NCBI RefSeq assembly: GCF_037975245.1
Contig: NC_092568.1
Span: forward strand, 7,299,501-7,363,500
DNA length: 64,000 nucleotides
Direction of reading: 5' to 3'
DNA from: Apostichopus japonicus
Lineage: Eukaryota > Echinodermata > Holothuroidea > Aspidochirotida > Stichopodidae
The translations under genes were made by a program, and so were the position numbers. This document shows, in pieces, positions 1 through 13,800 of this stretch; within the stretch, counting starts at the first letter, position 1; the number at the start of each line of letters is the position of its first letter. The notes below the pieces were generated by a model, which worked only from the letters and a program-made list of their open reading frames with translations, ran no database searches and was not told the origin of the DNA.

Positions 1-919
1 TAGCTAATAAACCATTTCTACTTTGTTCATGAAACTCTATTGTGTTATGATCATGAGGGAATGAATTAGTTGTTAGTTCCGATCGCTTTTAATTTAGGCG
101 AGAAGGAATCATACTTTACTTTTACAAAGTTAAGTGTTCTAGTAATCTGAGAAAAAGACTGAATGCCTGAACCAAACAGTGTATATGCAATGGGAAGTAA
201 ACTGACATGTTGAAAACGATTGGCTACATCTCTAAGCTGACTATATGTGACAGATTTTTGGTGGGTGATGGAATCTGTCATGCAGCCAGTTAGAGATATC
301 ACTGTCACATTTATGGCCCATTCTGTTGCATGATTGGGTAGTCATCTGTGTCACTAGCCGGCTCATTGGTCAGTAGCCGGCTCCTTGGTCAGTACTGACC
401 TTGGTACCCGATACTACTTAATAATAATAATATAATAATGATAATTTATTTTATAAAGCTTAAAATCCACAAAAGTGCTCTAAAACGCTATGTAACAGTA
501 AAAAAATATATGACACATAATATGTAGTAAAACTGCAGAATAACATACATTATAGATGAGTATGAAGAATAAAAAGCGTGCACGTTTGAGTGTGTTGGAG
601 TACTGCACATGAATAGAGTTGAATACATTGTTTATATATTGCAGTAATGCTGTCTATTGAGATGATCAACATCTTTTTCCTACCACCTTACCTAGCTTTG
701 CTTCTTGGGAGCATTTTAGAATGGTCAGCATCCTTGCTAGGTGGTTACTGTAAGATTCGTAAAGTCACAAAACCTGTATGATTGACATTTAGACATAGCT
801 CTCTGGGTACTCAATGGAGATATGGCACCTTTTATGGAGGTTTTACTATTTTAGTGATAAAACACTCCCAGTAGTATTAAAGTTATTATTATTGAGGTTT
901 GAATCACGTTTCCCCACAG
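1..919. other. Dynein intron sequence upstream of first visible exon
   Basis: No exon was recognised here. The first dynein exon in the window opens at 920 in the middle of AAA3, so this stretch is best read as intron. It holds a short direct repeat around 352-400 (AGCCGGCTC followed by TTGGTCAGTA, twice) and an ATAATAATA-rich patch near 418-450. The 5' half of the dynein gene lies outside the window. Confidence 0.6.
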
Positions 920-1877
920 AATATCCTAGACGTTACTCTCCTGGCAGCTTGCGCTCCTCTTGGTGGAGGGAGAAACCCCATCAGTCCTCGTCTTCTGAAA
1001 CATTTCAGGTAAGTTACTGGATGTCCGCTGCTTTCATCATCCCTCAATTTCAATTCTCCTCATGTTATGATTTTATAGTTGCTTTCATTTTTATAAATCT
1101 ATTTTTTTTCAGTGTGCTGTCTTTGCCACAACCATCAGTCCAATCCTTGCAACATATTTACCAAGTCCAGTTAGGCTGTTTTCTAGAGAATGGCGACTTC
1201 TTACCGGACATTCGAGAGTTACTCCTGCCTTTGGTCTCTGCCTCTATAGCTATCTACTACAAGATGTGTTTCAATATGCTACCGACCCCTGCTAAATCTC
1301 ATTACACATTCAACTTGAGGGATCTATCCAAGGTATCAAATATATTCATCTTCAATAAACATGTGTTGTTGGTTTTCTTTATTTTTCTGATATAATGATT
1401 CTAATCTTAATGTCCTATTAATCCGTTTATTCTTTTTGATCAGTGGTCAAGATAAAGCAGATAATCTTTTGATCTTGTGAGGTGTATTATTTTGTTGCTT
1501 AAGATCATAGTCAAGAGGAGGACTCGAAACGTGAAACATATTTGTCAGTTTTCTGTTTGTACTTTAATCGCTAGAACCTTTCGTGCCAAATTTCAAACTA
1601 TCCTGCTAGTTAGATTCTTCTAGAAAGCAGAATGCTTTTGTCTATCAGTTGGTTTACAAATGTCGGAACTTTTCAGCCATGTCAAGGAGTATTTATTAAT
1701 CCGTAGGTAATCCAGGGACTTCTTCAGGCTAACAAATCAACGGTCACTTCCGTGGATAGAGCGGCTCAGTTACTGGCTCATGAAGCTATGAGGGTGTTCC
1801 ACGATCGACTGGTAGATGCCAAGGACAGACTCAAATTCTTTGAATTCTTGGCAGATGACTTGCATAATTACTTCAGA
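920..1877 (+). CDS. Dynein exons for the AAA3 module (920-1008, 1113-1332, 1707-1877)
   Basis: These three exons encode about 160 residues. The first reads [20 protein letters not shown] then SPRLLKHFS, matching the conserved GGGRN-x-xx-PR-x-xRHF segment of AAA3. The second carries the conserved [18 protein letters not shown] run, and the third continues as [12 protein letters not shown]. Introns after exons 1, 2 and 3 are phase 2, 0 and 0. The AAA3 Walker A must lie upstream of the window. An open reading frame runs through from 814 to 1395 in the frame of exon 2, but only the spliced portions are coding. Confidence 0.9.
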
Positions 1878-4800
1878 GTAAGATTATTATTAGGTTGTTT
1901 GTTTCTTCTCTTTGTATGTCTTAGTAGCTAAGCAATTAGTTTACATCTTATTTTTTTTTTAATTTTGTATTTATGACTTCTTAAATTTTCATACAATTTT
2001 TATTATTATATGTCTTATTAGAGGGCCTCATGGAAGATTGGCTATTGCTAAACGAGCCACCCCTCTTAAAATAAAGTTTAAGTAAAATAAATAAATACTT
2101 CAATTAGTGCCAATGTACAAGTTGATGTCACACGTCCACCCCAACCTTCTCACATCAGGACTTGCTGTAAGGGCACTGTGTCAAAAGTTGGACTGCTTTA
2201 TGTCAAAGCCAACTTTTGAAAAAAAAGTTGTTGAATTACATTCTCAAGTTGTTATGTCAATTTCTACAAAGTTGACGTTGGCAAAATATTGGGTCAGGGC
2301 TTCAAAGTTTTTCAAAATTTGTGTTCCTTCCAAAAATGGTGATTGTGAACTCTCTGGGTAGATGTTTACCTCTTTGCCATTCTACAAACACTATTTTTGC
2401 CAAGTTCACAAAGATAGAACATGAATATTTTATAGTATGCAAATGAACTTGTAAAAGATGTAACAGTGATAATGTTTTTTTTTATAGACTTTTTATGGAA
2501 GACTTTGAGAACTCCATTCATTTTAAATCTATGTTTGTGTTTTCTTATCTCGTGCAGGTTAAGTGGACTGCGGAAAAACTTCAAAACGAACCTTTTCTGT
2601 TTGGTGACTTTTTGGATCTGAATGTTCCTTCGGGAGAGAGAGTCTATCGTCCAATCAGTGATTATGATAAACTGGCCCACATCTTGGAGGAGTACATCGT
2701 GAGGGTCAACTATGGAGGTGGCCAGGTACATATTTCCACCATTGTGTAACAAGTAATGAATGTAGCACTTTTTACTGACTAAAAGGAGAATATTGAATAT
2801 GAAATCAATAATTGAATATTACATTAAAACTATTTATTAATATTGCAAGATGCATTCTTCTGGTAAGTTTTAAATTACAATTTTTTTTATTACTAGAGAA
2901 AACCCTACATTAATTATATATTAATATTTTAATCACAGGAAAACCAACTGGTATTCTTCAAAGGTGCCCTAGAGCACATCATCCGTGCCGCCAGGGTCTT
3001 CCGCCAACCAGGTGGTCACATGGTCTTGGTCGGTCTGGACGGTACAGGCAAGTCAACCACGGTGCACCTGGCCAGTCACGTAGCCGGCTGCATCCTGTAC
3101 AGACTCACACTGACCAGAGGATACGGTCAAGCGGACTTCCGTGATGATCTCAAGAAAGTGTTTAAATTGGCCGGCGTCCAGGGCAGTAACACAGTGTTTC
3201 TACTTACAGATAGCGACATTGTTAAGGTATGTGACATTTTCCTCCTTTTACAGAAGTTTAATTCTCTTTCTTTGTACTTTATTGGATATTTTTTTACAGT
3301 ATTTAATATCGTTACTGTTTTTGTTCTTTTTCTGTCTATTCTGATGTGAGTACTTTCATCAGTACCATTTAAAATAGGTTTGGTTATTGTTACGTAAAAC
3401 GGAAGTTATTGTCGTGGTTTAGACAGGAACCAAATGGGGAACTGTTAGGCAAGAGGAGGTTTGAAAATGTTACATCTCACAACAGATGGATAAGTAACCC
3501 GAAATATCATCCTCTAACTTTTCCACAACCTAATTGTCTCGCCAGATAACCATTCATATTCTTCCCTCTTTTAATAACAAAAACAAAGTTTACATGTTTT
3601 GTCTTGCCCTAGCTGCACTCCAAATTTGGATCCTAAATAATAAAAAATCTCAAAGGGGGGAGACCATGTGGGACTCATTTTAAGGTTTGACTATGAATCT
3701 GTTGTAATCTAAATCTTCTTTTGTTCTATTGACAGGAGTCCTTCTTGGAGGATGTGAACTCTGTTTTGAATTCAGGAGAAGTCCCCGATCTCTTTGATAG
3801 CGACGACCTAGATACAATCACCATGGACCTGAAGAGGGCCGCAGCAGAGGCAGAAGTACCTGACACCAGGGATGCAGTCTACCAGTTTTTTATCCAGGTA
3901 AGATGAGGATTTTACGAATACGGTTATCACCGAAGCAAAGACATTTTTGGCTGTTTTCTCACCGTTTAAAGAATGGCCAAATAGTTTCCATCGGCTTTAG
4001 CAATGCTAAAAACATTCTACACTGTTTGATGTTTCGGGAATTGTTTTCTGATCTCTTTAATATTACTTCGAAATAGACATTATAAAAAAAGTGACATATT
4101 TATTCATTCTGCAATAATCAGTAGTTCTCAGGTCTATTCATTACAAGGAAGACTAGGATGAAAAATTGATTTTAGCATATTTTGCTCTCATCTTACCGCA
4201 TTTTCAAGTCAATTCTGCTGAAACTTCGACCAAAAAGCTTTAGACCCTTTGCATTGCTTCTGTTTGACCTTTCCCAGAGGGTTCGCAGTAAGCTTCACAT
4301 CGTGTTGGCGACCAGCCCTGCGGGGGATGCATTCAGACAGAGGTGTCGGACGCACCCATCCTTGGTCAACTGTTGCACCCTAGACTGGTACGATGAATGG
4401 AGCAACCAAGCCATGCTAAGAGTGGCGTCAGTGTTCTTATCCCAGGTAGACTTTACTGGTATCGGAGCTGATCAAGATGTCAAAGTAAGTCTGCCACAGT
4501 GACTGCTAATTGGCCAAGTACCATGGGTACATATTTTTTGTTTAAGTAAGTCTGCCAGGGGACAGATAATGATTTAAGTAAAAGTTGTGATAGTTTATTA
4601 AATTTTGAAGGAAAAGTTAGTTATTATTCTTTAGCTTGATTTACCATAGAAGGTAGTCTGGTTCCCTTCTTAGTTGATCAGAAAGTGGCCCAAATTTAAC
4701 TGCTGATAATACTTATCTTTATTTAAAAAATATCAAAATGTCATTTTCTCAAGTTATTTTTATTAAATTCAGTTTAAAATATTGGCCCTCCAGGTTCAAT

Positions 4801-7800
4801 TTTGGCATATTCCTTTAAAGTTTAGTATATGTAACAGTAAAGCATTTGTTGATATGAATTGAAAATTAGAGTGTTATGTAAAAAAATATCAAAATGTAAT
4901 TTTCTCAAGTTATTTTAATTATTTCAGTTTACAATATTGGCCCTCCAGGTTTAATTTTGGCATATTCCTTTAAAGTTTAGTATATGATAAGAGTAAAGCA
5001 TTGTTAATATGAATTGAAACTGAAAGTGACCTACCTAGGATTAATGCATATTGCTGGTCACATTCAAGATCCTGAAGGACAACATTGCAGAGATCTGTGT
5101 TGGTGTTCACAAGGACGTCATGGATCAGTGTCTGAGGTTCTACCAGGAGTTGCGGCGTCATTACTACACGACCCCCAGTAGCTACCTCGACCTCATTCAG
5201 TTGTATTCCAAGATGCTGAGACAGCAAAAACAACATTACATGGACAACAAGTAAGTGCAACTGAGATAACCATCTTTGTTTGTTTTTTTTAAAAGATATT
5301 CAAAATTTTAGTCAAATTTGAGATAGTTATGTGCTTTTGATATAAAAATGTGGTGTTTCGCCAAGAATTATTAACTATATTTTTCTCAATTTTTGAAGTA
5401 GCTAATACTTTGGTTAGTGTCAATGTTCAAGTTGATGTTACACGTCAGCCCCCAACCTTCTCACATCAGGACTGATCATTGCTGTACGGGCATCATGTCA
5501 GAAATTGGTTGCTAAGGGGGCTGCAGCCTCACAGCAACCAGGCTGCATATGACATACTGCTTTAATCTCTTGTACTTCACATTTCCAAACAATAGGCACT
5601 GCTGGTCTGCAGAGATAACCTCTAGTCTTTGATGTTGATTAGACCCTGTCACATGGTAGGAATGAGCAGCTGCTGCAGCTTTTCCTTTTGGCTTGCTGCC
5701 TCACAAGAAAATAATCTCGCTCTGTTTGGGAGATATCCTTGTTTCATAGTCATGTCTGGGAGTTGTCATTTTGTAAATCTGTGATGTCATAGTGTCACTA
5801 CGATCCTGCTTTTACTTTCTACCTTTATGTTTGTTTTCATATTTGCAAGACAGAATCTTAACAGTATTGACACTGAAACCAATGCCATCATCAGCTTCTA
5901 TAATTTAGATTCAGCATTTACCATGTATTAATTACGAAAAATGTACATTGCAACATTTATTAAAAAAAGAAAACTTAAAAGAATTGAAGCATATGTGGCT
6001 GGATGATGTCATATTTAGACTTGATCAAGTCTACAATAATAAGTGTAAGGATCATTATATCTGTGGTATCTCCCAAATAGAATGCGACTCTTTTTAGCTG
6101 TTTTGGAAAGTTGTTCATGACAGTATTTCTATCACATAGATCAATAATGATGGTTAGGTTTGTGTCTACCTTTGAAAGTGCTGATCAAGTGATCATAACA
6201 TTAATGTAATGCAGAGAGATCAAACACTGTAGTGGGCTCTCCTGGACCCAAAGAGTCAAGTCAGATCATTCCAAGTATCTTCTTTAATTTTCAAGTCCCA
6301 GCACAGGAGCAATCTCTGCTGTCATACTTAGTCATGGATGTCTAATGATACTGAAGTCTTTCTTCAATTTTATTTTATAGAAATCGTTTGTTCGTCGGTC
6401 TCTCTAAACTCACCGAGGCTAATTCTCTAGTTGACACCATGCAGGAGGAATTAGTGAATCTTGGACCTAAAATTGAAGATAAAGCCAAGGTAAATATTAA
6501 TCATCAATACAAACAACAACAATAGGTAAACATATATATGTTGGGATATTTTTTTAGAACCCTCATTCTACTATTTTGTCAACATCATTGTGTACATTAC
6601 TCAAAACAAAGTTATTTCATCTGGAGTTTTGTGTGTATTAAGTGATATATATGGTATAGAATCAGAAACAAAGAGAGGCAAATAGATCTGGTGAGATTAA
6701 TTTGTTCCATTTATTGCTCTTAATTTTTCCAGAGTTTGGATATTTCATATAAATATCACATTATTGAGCTGATAGATTTTAACCTCTGATGTTATCTCTC
6801 ATAAATGCTAGGATACCGAGCTGCTCCTCCAGCAGCTCTCGAGGGACCAGGAGGCGGTGGATCAGGTCAAGACCATCGTAGAGGAGCAAGAGGCGACCAT
6901 GAAACGAGAAACTCAGCTGGTTCAAGACTATGCTGATGTACGTACTGAAATTAAGAGACAAGAAATTTTATGTATGTGTGTATGTATTTTAGATCCTCCT
7001 GCAAGCAGGAACTCACGAAGAAGCCTCATTGGCTTATCAAAGCCCGAGCTTACCGAAGTCAGTCCCTTAGATTCATATTTAACGTCCATGATTATGAATT
7101 GTCAACAACTCTGTAACTGGACGACAGACATTAATCTTGGAGTGACTTGAACCGGGGACCTTATGATTGAAAGGCATCAGCGTTAACCAATGAGCTAACA
7201 CTCCTAAGTTATAAACTCACAAATCTATAGTGTATGAGAGAAAACACTTAATTAGCCCTAAAATTGGTATGTTTAATTAAGAAGGAAAATTTGACTTGTA
7301 GTATATGTTAGGGCATGGGAAGAGGCTATGGGCTGGAGTAGAACAGTTTGTGGAGGATATGAATACAAATTGCTTTCCAGCACTTTAATCTTGTGAATGA
7401 ATATGAACAACATTAAAACATCTTCTTATTAGTTTAAACTATTTAATGTGTAAAAGTAAGTTGGCCTGACGTTTCGATCCTAGCAGGATCTTCTTCAAAG
7501 GCTGAATGACAAGTAACAGTAACAGAAGGGACAAAAACACGCACAGAATACAGACAGGTTAATGAGCATGGTGAACACAAAGAGATAGATGTAAGGGGAT
7601 TAGCAGACAAGGAATGGAGAAATGAAAGAAAGCAACCAACAGGGGAAGAGGAGAGGTAGGAGATAAACAGTGGAAGGACAAAGAGAGGATTAAGGGAAGG
7701 GGGTAGGGAATAAACAGGAGAAGAACAAAGACAGAAAGGTGTGGAAAACATTAAATTATTTAATGTCAGCTTATGCTGTCTGCGCTTTGTTTATTTGATC

Positions 7801-10800
7801 CAAAGATGTGAACAACCTTGTGAATAAGCTTATCAAAGAAATGGTACAAATTTTAGTCTTTCCCAACTGTTATACCGTTAGTAAATACTAAAGACAAAAA
7901 CAATAAAACAAAACATGAGAAGTTTAAATTGTTAACCAGTGATGTCTTATTGACTCATCTGTCATCTAGCAAGCTGAGAAAGACCTGGAGTCAGTTTTAC
8001 CAGCCTTGGAGGATGCCACGGCTGCCCTGGATGCTCTGCAAAAGAGTGATATCTCGGAGATAAGGGTCTACAACAAGCCCCCTGTTCTGGTCATGCACGT
8101 CATGTCTGCTGTGTGTGTGCTGATGAAGCAAAAACCAGATTGGAAGACTGCCAAACATTTGCTGAACGATGCAGGGTTCCTGAACGATTTAGTCAACTAC
8201 GAAAAAGATCTCGTATCTGATAAGGTAAGTTGAAAAATTTGGGGACATTACCTCTCGATTGCATGAACATAAAACTTTCACCATTAGTAAGAAATTTGTG
8301 CCAAGTTTCGGTAAATTTTGCAATATTTAAATGATATGATGGTTCGTTCTTTCAGTTGTGTTCAACGATATCGATTGACTTGTGAAGTTTTGTATTTATG
8401 ATATTTTATGTGTAATGTTTCTTATAAAAGCAGAAGAACTTCCTACTTAATACATTAATGTCTTAATATAATTATGTTTAAAACCTTATTAATAAGAAAC
8501 ATTTTGAGTGTCAACAAGTGTCAACAGTTGTGTTCATCAATATCGATTGACTTGTGAACTTTTGCATTTATGATATTTTACGTGTAATGTTTCTTATAAA
8601 GGCAGAAGAACTTTCTACTTAATACATTAATGTCTAAATACTATGTTTAAAACCTTATTAATGAGAAACATCTTCAGTGTCAAAACAACTATGAATGCTA
8701 GGCATAGGTTTCAAAGCAGATCAACTAAGTATCAACTAATACTTACCATGATGTAAAAATTCTTTGTTATTGTTGCCAATTGTGTTTGATTTACATTCTA
8801 TGATATTGTACTGACATTCTATTGTAAGCTTTCGTTGTCTTCCTTTATTTCATCGCAAGGTTTTCAGCCGTTTAAAGAAATACACCCAAATGCCTGGTTT
8901 TGAGCCTGATAAAGTCGGCCAGGTTTCGCTGGCCTGTAAGTCCATCTGTCAATGGGTCCTTGCTCTGGAACACTACGTGGAAGTCAAAAAGGTATTTTGT
9001 TAACAATATTCACTCTGCTTCCAGTCAATACATATGTTTGGAGAGAATTCTGCAATAGTTTGTGTGTTGTTTCGTTTATGGGAAGTTTGCCATCATAAAT
9101 CTTGCACAAATTATTTCATCAATCAACCAACTGTTTTAAGACAGTTTACAGATAACCTGAATGAACAATACTCTGTGAGAAGGATCAGTTTTCTCTATAT
9201 CACAGTAACTCTTAATGTTTTTGATTTTGAAATGTTTGCAAAGAAATTGTGTTTACTAGAATGGACTGTGAACCATTCAGTGATATCAGGATGACAATGT
9301 ATTGAATGAAACTGGGGAGCGATCTCCGGCTTGTTATACATTATGCAAGGCGCTGTGGGTTCTGACTACCACCACCCCATACCCCCCCCCACACCCTCAC
9401 CCAAGCAAAGAAATTGTTAGTTTTATACTGATTGTCACCATCTATTAAGGGTGAGGTGGATTGCTCAGTATGTAGAGCACAGGACTTGAAATTTATGGAA
9501 TGCCAATCGAGCCAAAATTAAATTTCTTTTCTCTTTCTCTTTCAATTTCAATTTTTTTGTTTGTAAGAAATAATTTACTCCAAATTATTTTCTAACAAGG
9601 TTTTTAGTTTTCTTTGTCAGAATCACCAATTTTTGAATTTTTTTTGTCGCAGATGGTGAAACCTCGACAAAAGAGAGTTGAAGAGGCCAAAGAAGCGTTG
9701 AACCTTGCTTTGGAAAGCTTACAGGAAAAACAAGCTAGCTTGGCTAAGGTGGGTTTTTATAACTAGCCCAGTATAACGTACAGAATTAAGATCAACTGTA
9801 AACCCACGTTTTGGAGACCTCACAAGAAACTAAAGCTCGCTTGGCTTTGAAGCATGTTCAAGCTCATGAAAAAAATAAAACAAATCTTACCTAATATATC
9901 TGCTGGCCTAGCTTGATCATCATCTCTGGCAGTTTAAAAATGAATATTAGGAGAGGCTTGGGAGAGGCTTGTAAGGACTGGCAAGCAAGATCTAATTGGC
10001 TAAAGATGAGTTTGAAATCTCAGTATAACAAGAACAATTTGAGTAAGTTAGATCTAACTTGTGGTTTGGAAAGTTCTCAAGAGATATAAGCTAGCTTGTT
10101 TGAGGACTTTAAAAGGGAGTCACTATAAGAGAAACAATTATTCATGTCAGTGGGGAATGAGCAAAAGACAATGCTACCTTTTTTCTTCTCTTTTGAACCT
10201 TTTAAATTAGATTCAAGGTCACTTGAGAGTCCTTCAGGAACAGTACGACGACAGCGTGGCCCAGAGAGAATCTCTACGGGAACGTAAAGTCACCACCCAG
10301 CTGAGATTACAGAGGGCTTCCATTCTTATCACTGCTTTAGCCGATGAGAAGGTATGTGCACATTTTGACTGATGATTCTCACTTACAAGGTTTTCATTTT
10401 GGTTAAAAAGCAGCTGGGGGTGATATTGCATTAATGCAAAATTTATGTTCCATGAATACACTCGAGATTCCAGTGTTGCCTAGACAACAGTCATAAATGA
10501 AGGCAATTTATGGTTGAGCAATTATCATCAGCTATGGTGGCAGTTTTGAGGAAAACTTATATTTGTGAATGTTGTGCAGGAAAACAGATAATTTTTCAAG
10601 AGTTTTTAAATTATAGGCATAAATATTTTATGTTTTATTGTTGTAAGACAGTTGAAGCAAATTTTCAAGTTTGAAATTTACTGGAAGTATTAAATCTGTT
10701 CGAAACACCTAGATGCTAGTTGCAGTGACTCAGCAATACTTCACAACTTTCATTTCACCAATGTTTTGGTTGTACCTTCCGTACAGCTCAGGTTACTATG

Positions 10801-13800
10801 ATGATGCATTTGTCTACCCATGTTGGACCTATAGAACTGTACTGTAGTGTTATTTGGTGACTTCAGCCAGTATGTGATGAAAATCCTTTTAAATGACCTC
10901 TTATTTATCTTCCTGTGTACTTTTGTGCTTGCTTTTTTGTTTATTCATTTTTTCTAATTTATTTTCAAAAGGTTCGCTGGGTGGCATCATTGAGCAACCT
11001 AGAGGGCAAGCTGCAAGGCATTGTGGGTGATACCTTGATATCGTCTTCTTCTATCATATACCTGGGAGTCTTCACTGCTCCTTACAGACGAGAGATGATA
11101 TCTCATTGGTGGGATTCCTGCACCAAGATGAATATTCCCGTATCCAAGGACTTTACGCTGACTTCGACCATGGCTGAGGCCAACACAGTAAGTGGAACTG
11201 TCTTGCTTATGTTGAACCTGCTTGTTACATTGATTTGGCATATTTTACCTACAATAATAAATTAAAATATACAATGCAACTTAAAAAAGTACAAAAAACT
11301 GGAATAGTAAAGAGATTGGCTTTTATTCTACTTTACAAGTGTAATTTCAAGTAATGAGTTGAAAATGTGAAAAAATGTTGACAATTTTCAAGTTTGCCTT
11401 GTCTCGCAGGTGCTTAATGCTCTAATGATCTAAAAGTGTGCTAGTGATGATTATAAGATTATAAGAATAGAATAAAACTATTAATTATTTAACACTTACA
11501 TGTTCATTTTGTATGTGAATATTTCTAAGCGGGTGTCTTAAGTTTCGCCAGTTGCCATTGTTTGTAAAATTCTCAAGCAAATGCATACAGCTGCGTTAGA
11601 GTAAGTTCTTGTTGATATATGTTCAGTGCCATGTATGTTTTGTAATGCGATCTCATCAAATGAACTGATTTCTTTTCCAGAAATTTATTTTAACCAATTA
11701 TGTTATCAGGCAGTGAAAAGTTAACCAACAGTTGAAAATACCTGATGGTTTCAGTTGTTTCCCCATAACTGATAGTTTTAGCTTTCTTTTCTGAAATAAA
11801 AATCTAATCATGCCAAACTGGTACAGGTTTAGTAAACATTGTGTATTGTGCAACTCAGAGAGGGTATTGTTTACATATGCTGTATGCATATTGTGATAAT
11901 AAAAGGATCACCAGTGATTTATTTTCAAATGGGAAATCCTTTGATTCTTCAAGGATAGACATACACTCATCTCATTTCTGCTTTCCTCAAATATTTTTTT
12001 ACTCCACTCATCGAGAGTAACGGTAGGTAATATTGCATACTAATTTCCGGATGAAATTTATTTAACCTTCTTAGATCCGAGAATGGCAAAACGAAGGCCT
12101 CCCTCAAGATAACCATTCCACGGAGAATGCCATCTTTGTCAAAGAGGGACACAGATGGCCTCTAATGATAGATCCGCAAGGACAGGCTATCAAGTAAGTC
12201 AAAATCTGAGCTATACTACCTTTAAGTAATTTTGTTATATCAATAGCATTTTGACAACATTTGTTTTGTCAGTCCTGATACTAAATGCTATACAACAGAG
12301 ATTTATTATTGAAAATGATGTAAGATCTAGTTTTTGCTTTACCTTCAATATTTTCATCATTTTGTTTTTTTTTTTAGATGGATCTGTGAAATGGAGGGCT
12401 CTGATCTCAAGAGAGAATCTGCTAGTGATCCAAACTTTATGCGGACATTAGAGAGAGCTATCAGGATTGGTGAACCAGTGCTGTTGGAGGTTCGTAAAGT
12501 TGTAGTTGATGATGAAGATCCCAAGGTTTTGATAGTCTTGGTTTAGTCTTTACTCCCCAAACAAGCTAGAGAGAGATAAATTGTGGTCACTCGCGGTCAG
12601 ACTTTAACAAGCATTTTAACCACCACCCTCAAAGCATTTTTCCTCAGTAATACACCGTCTTGTCTAATTTAACACTCTTCAATATCTGAGAATAGATGGG
12701 AGGCTGCGAATCTCCTGGAACTTAAGGCAATTTTGAAAACTTTTAGCAATCGTTAGCAAAGATTGGGGGCGTAAGGCTACTAATGGCCTGTACGTCAATC
12801 AGTGTTTGGTATGTTATACACTCAAAAGATATAAAGGGTTGTTATGAAATTAATATGGGAAAATATGTGGGCAAATTAACAGTTTTAGAATTAAGTGAAG
12901 TTATTAGTTATTTATTTGTTGATGTTAATTAGATAAAGAAAACAGTGTTAGCTGTTGTCTTAATTTGATCAATGGTAGCCTTCACTGGTCAATCAACAGT
13001 GTTATTAACAGGCTTTCTTTTGTTACTTCAGAATGTGACAGAAGTCCTGGACCCTGCTTTAATGCCCATCCTGATGAGAGAACTGACCAACAGAGGTGGT
13101 CAAGATATCATCAAGATTGGAGATACAGAATTTGAATATAATCACAATTTCAGGTATAAATGAGTATTCATATTTATTGTTAATAGCAAAATGTCAGATA
13201 TTGATTATCTAGTATTGTGTATGCAAAAGCTGAACATATATTAAGTAAAATTCATTTCTTACCTATTGCCAAAGATGGATGTCAGAAATTTACACATGAA
13301 GCCAATTACTTATATGAAAAAAGTTACCAAAGAAAACATTTAAAATTTTCTTCAGGTCTTGTAAGTTTGAACCTTTATTATCCTCAAGGATTTTATAGCC
13401 TTAATTTTCCTCAAACTGTTTTCTTGCTCACTGTGATAGGTGCCTTTAAAAGATATTCTTGTTGGTCATATAATGTTGATCAGTTCATTTTTCTAGCTTC
13501 TTCAAAGCTGTTCCATGATTTGACATTGAAAGAGGAGAATTTGTCACAAGTATAGTAACTCCTGAAGGAGTTCATAATGTGTTTATAATTGAACTCCTTA
13601 ATGATCTTTTCATACATATTGTTTATCACACAACACAGCCCTGGCAATGAAAATTCTGTTATCCTTTTGATATACCTCTGCATGTTTATTAGAAATTTAA
13701 AAAAACAGTTATTCTGTGCAGTTTCATATTCATCATCTTTTTCCCTTAATCATAAGATATTTCATGCCAAGGAGTGTTAGCTCAGTGGTTAACGCCGGTG

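Noticed and set aside
7443..7751. 102-codon minus-strand frame
   Set aside because: Low-complexity Ser/Leu/Pro/Cys translation of a purine-rich repeat; no splice context or motif.
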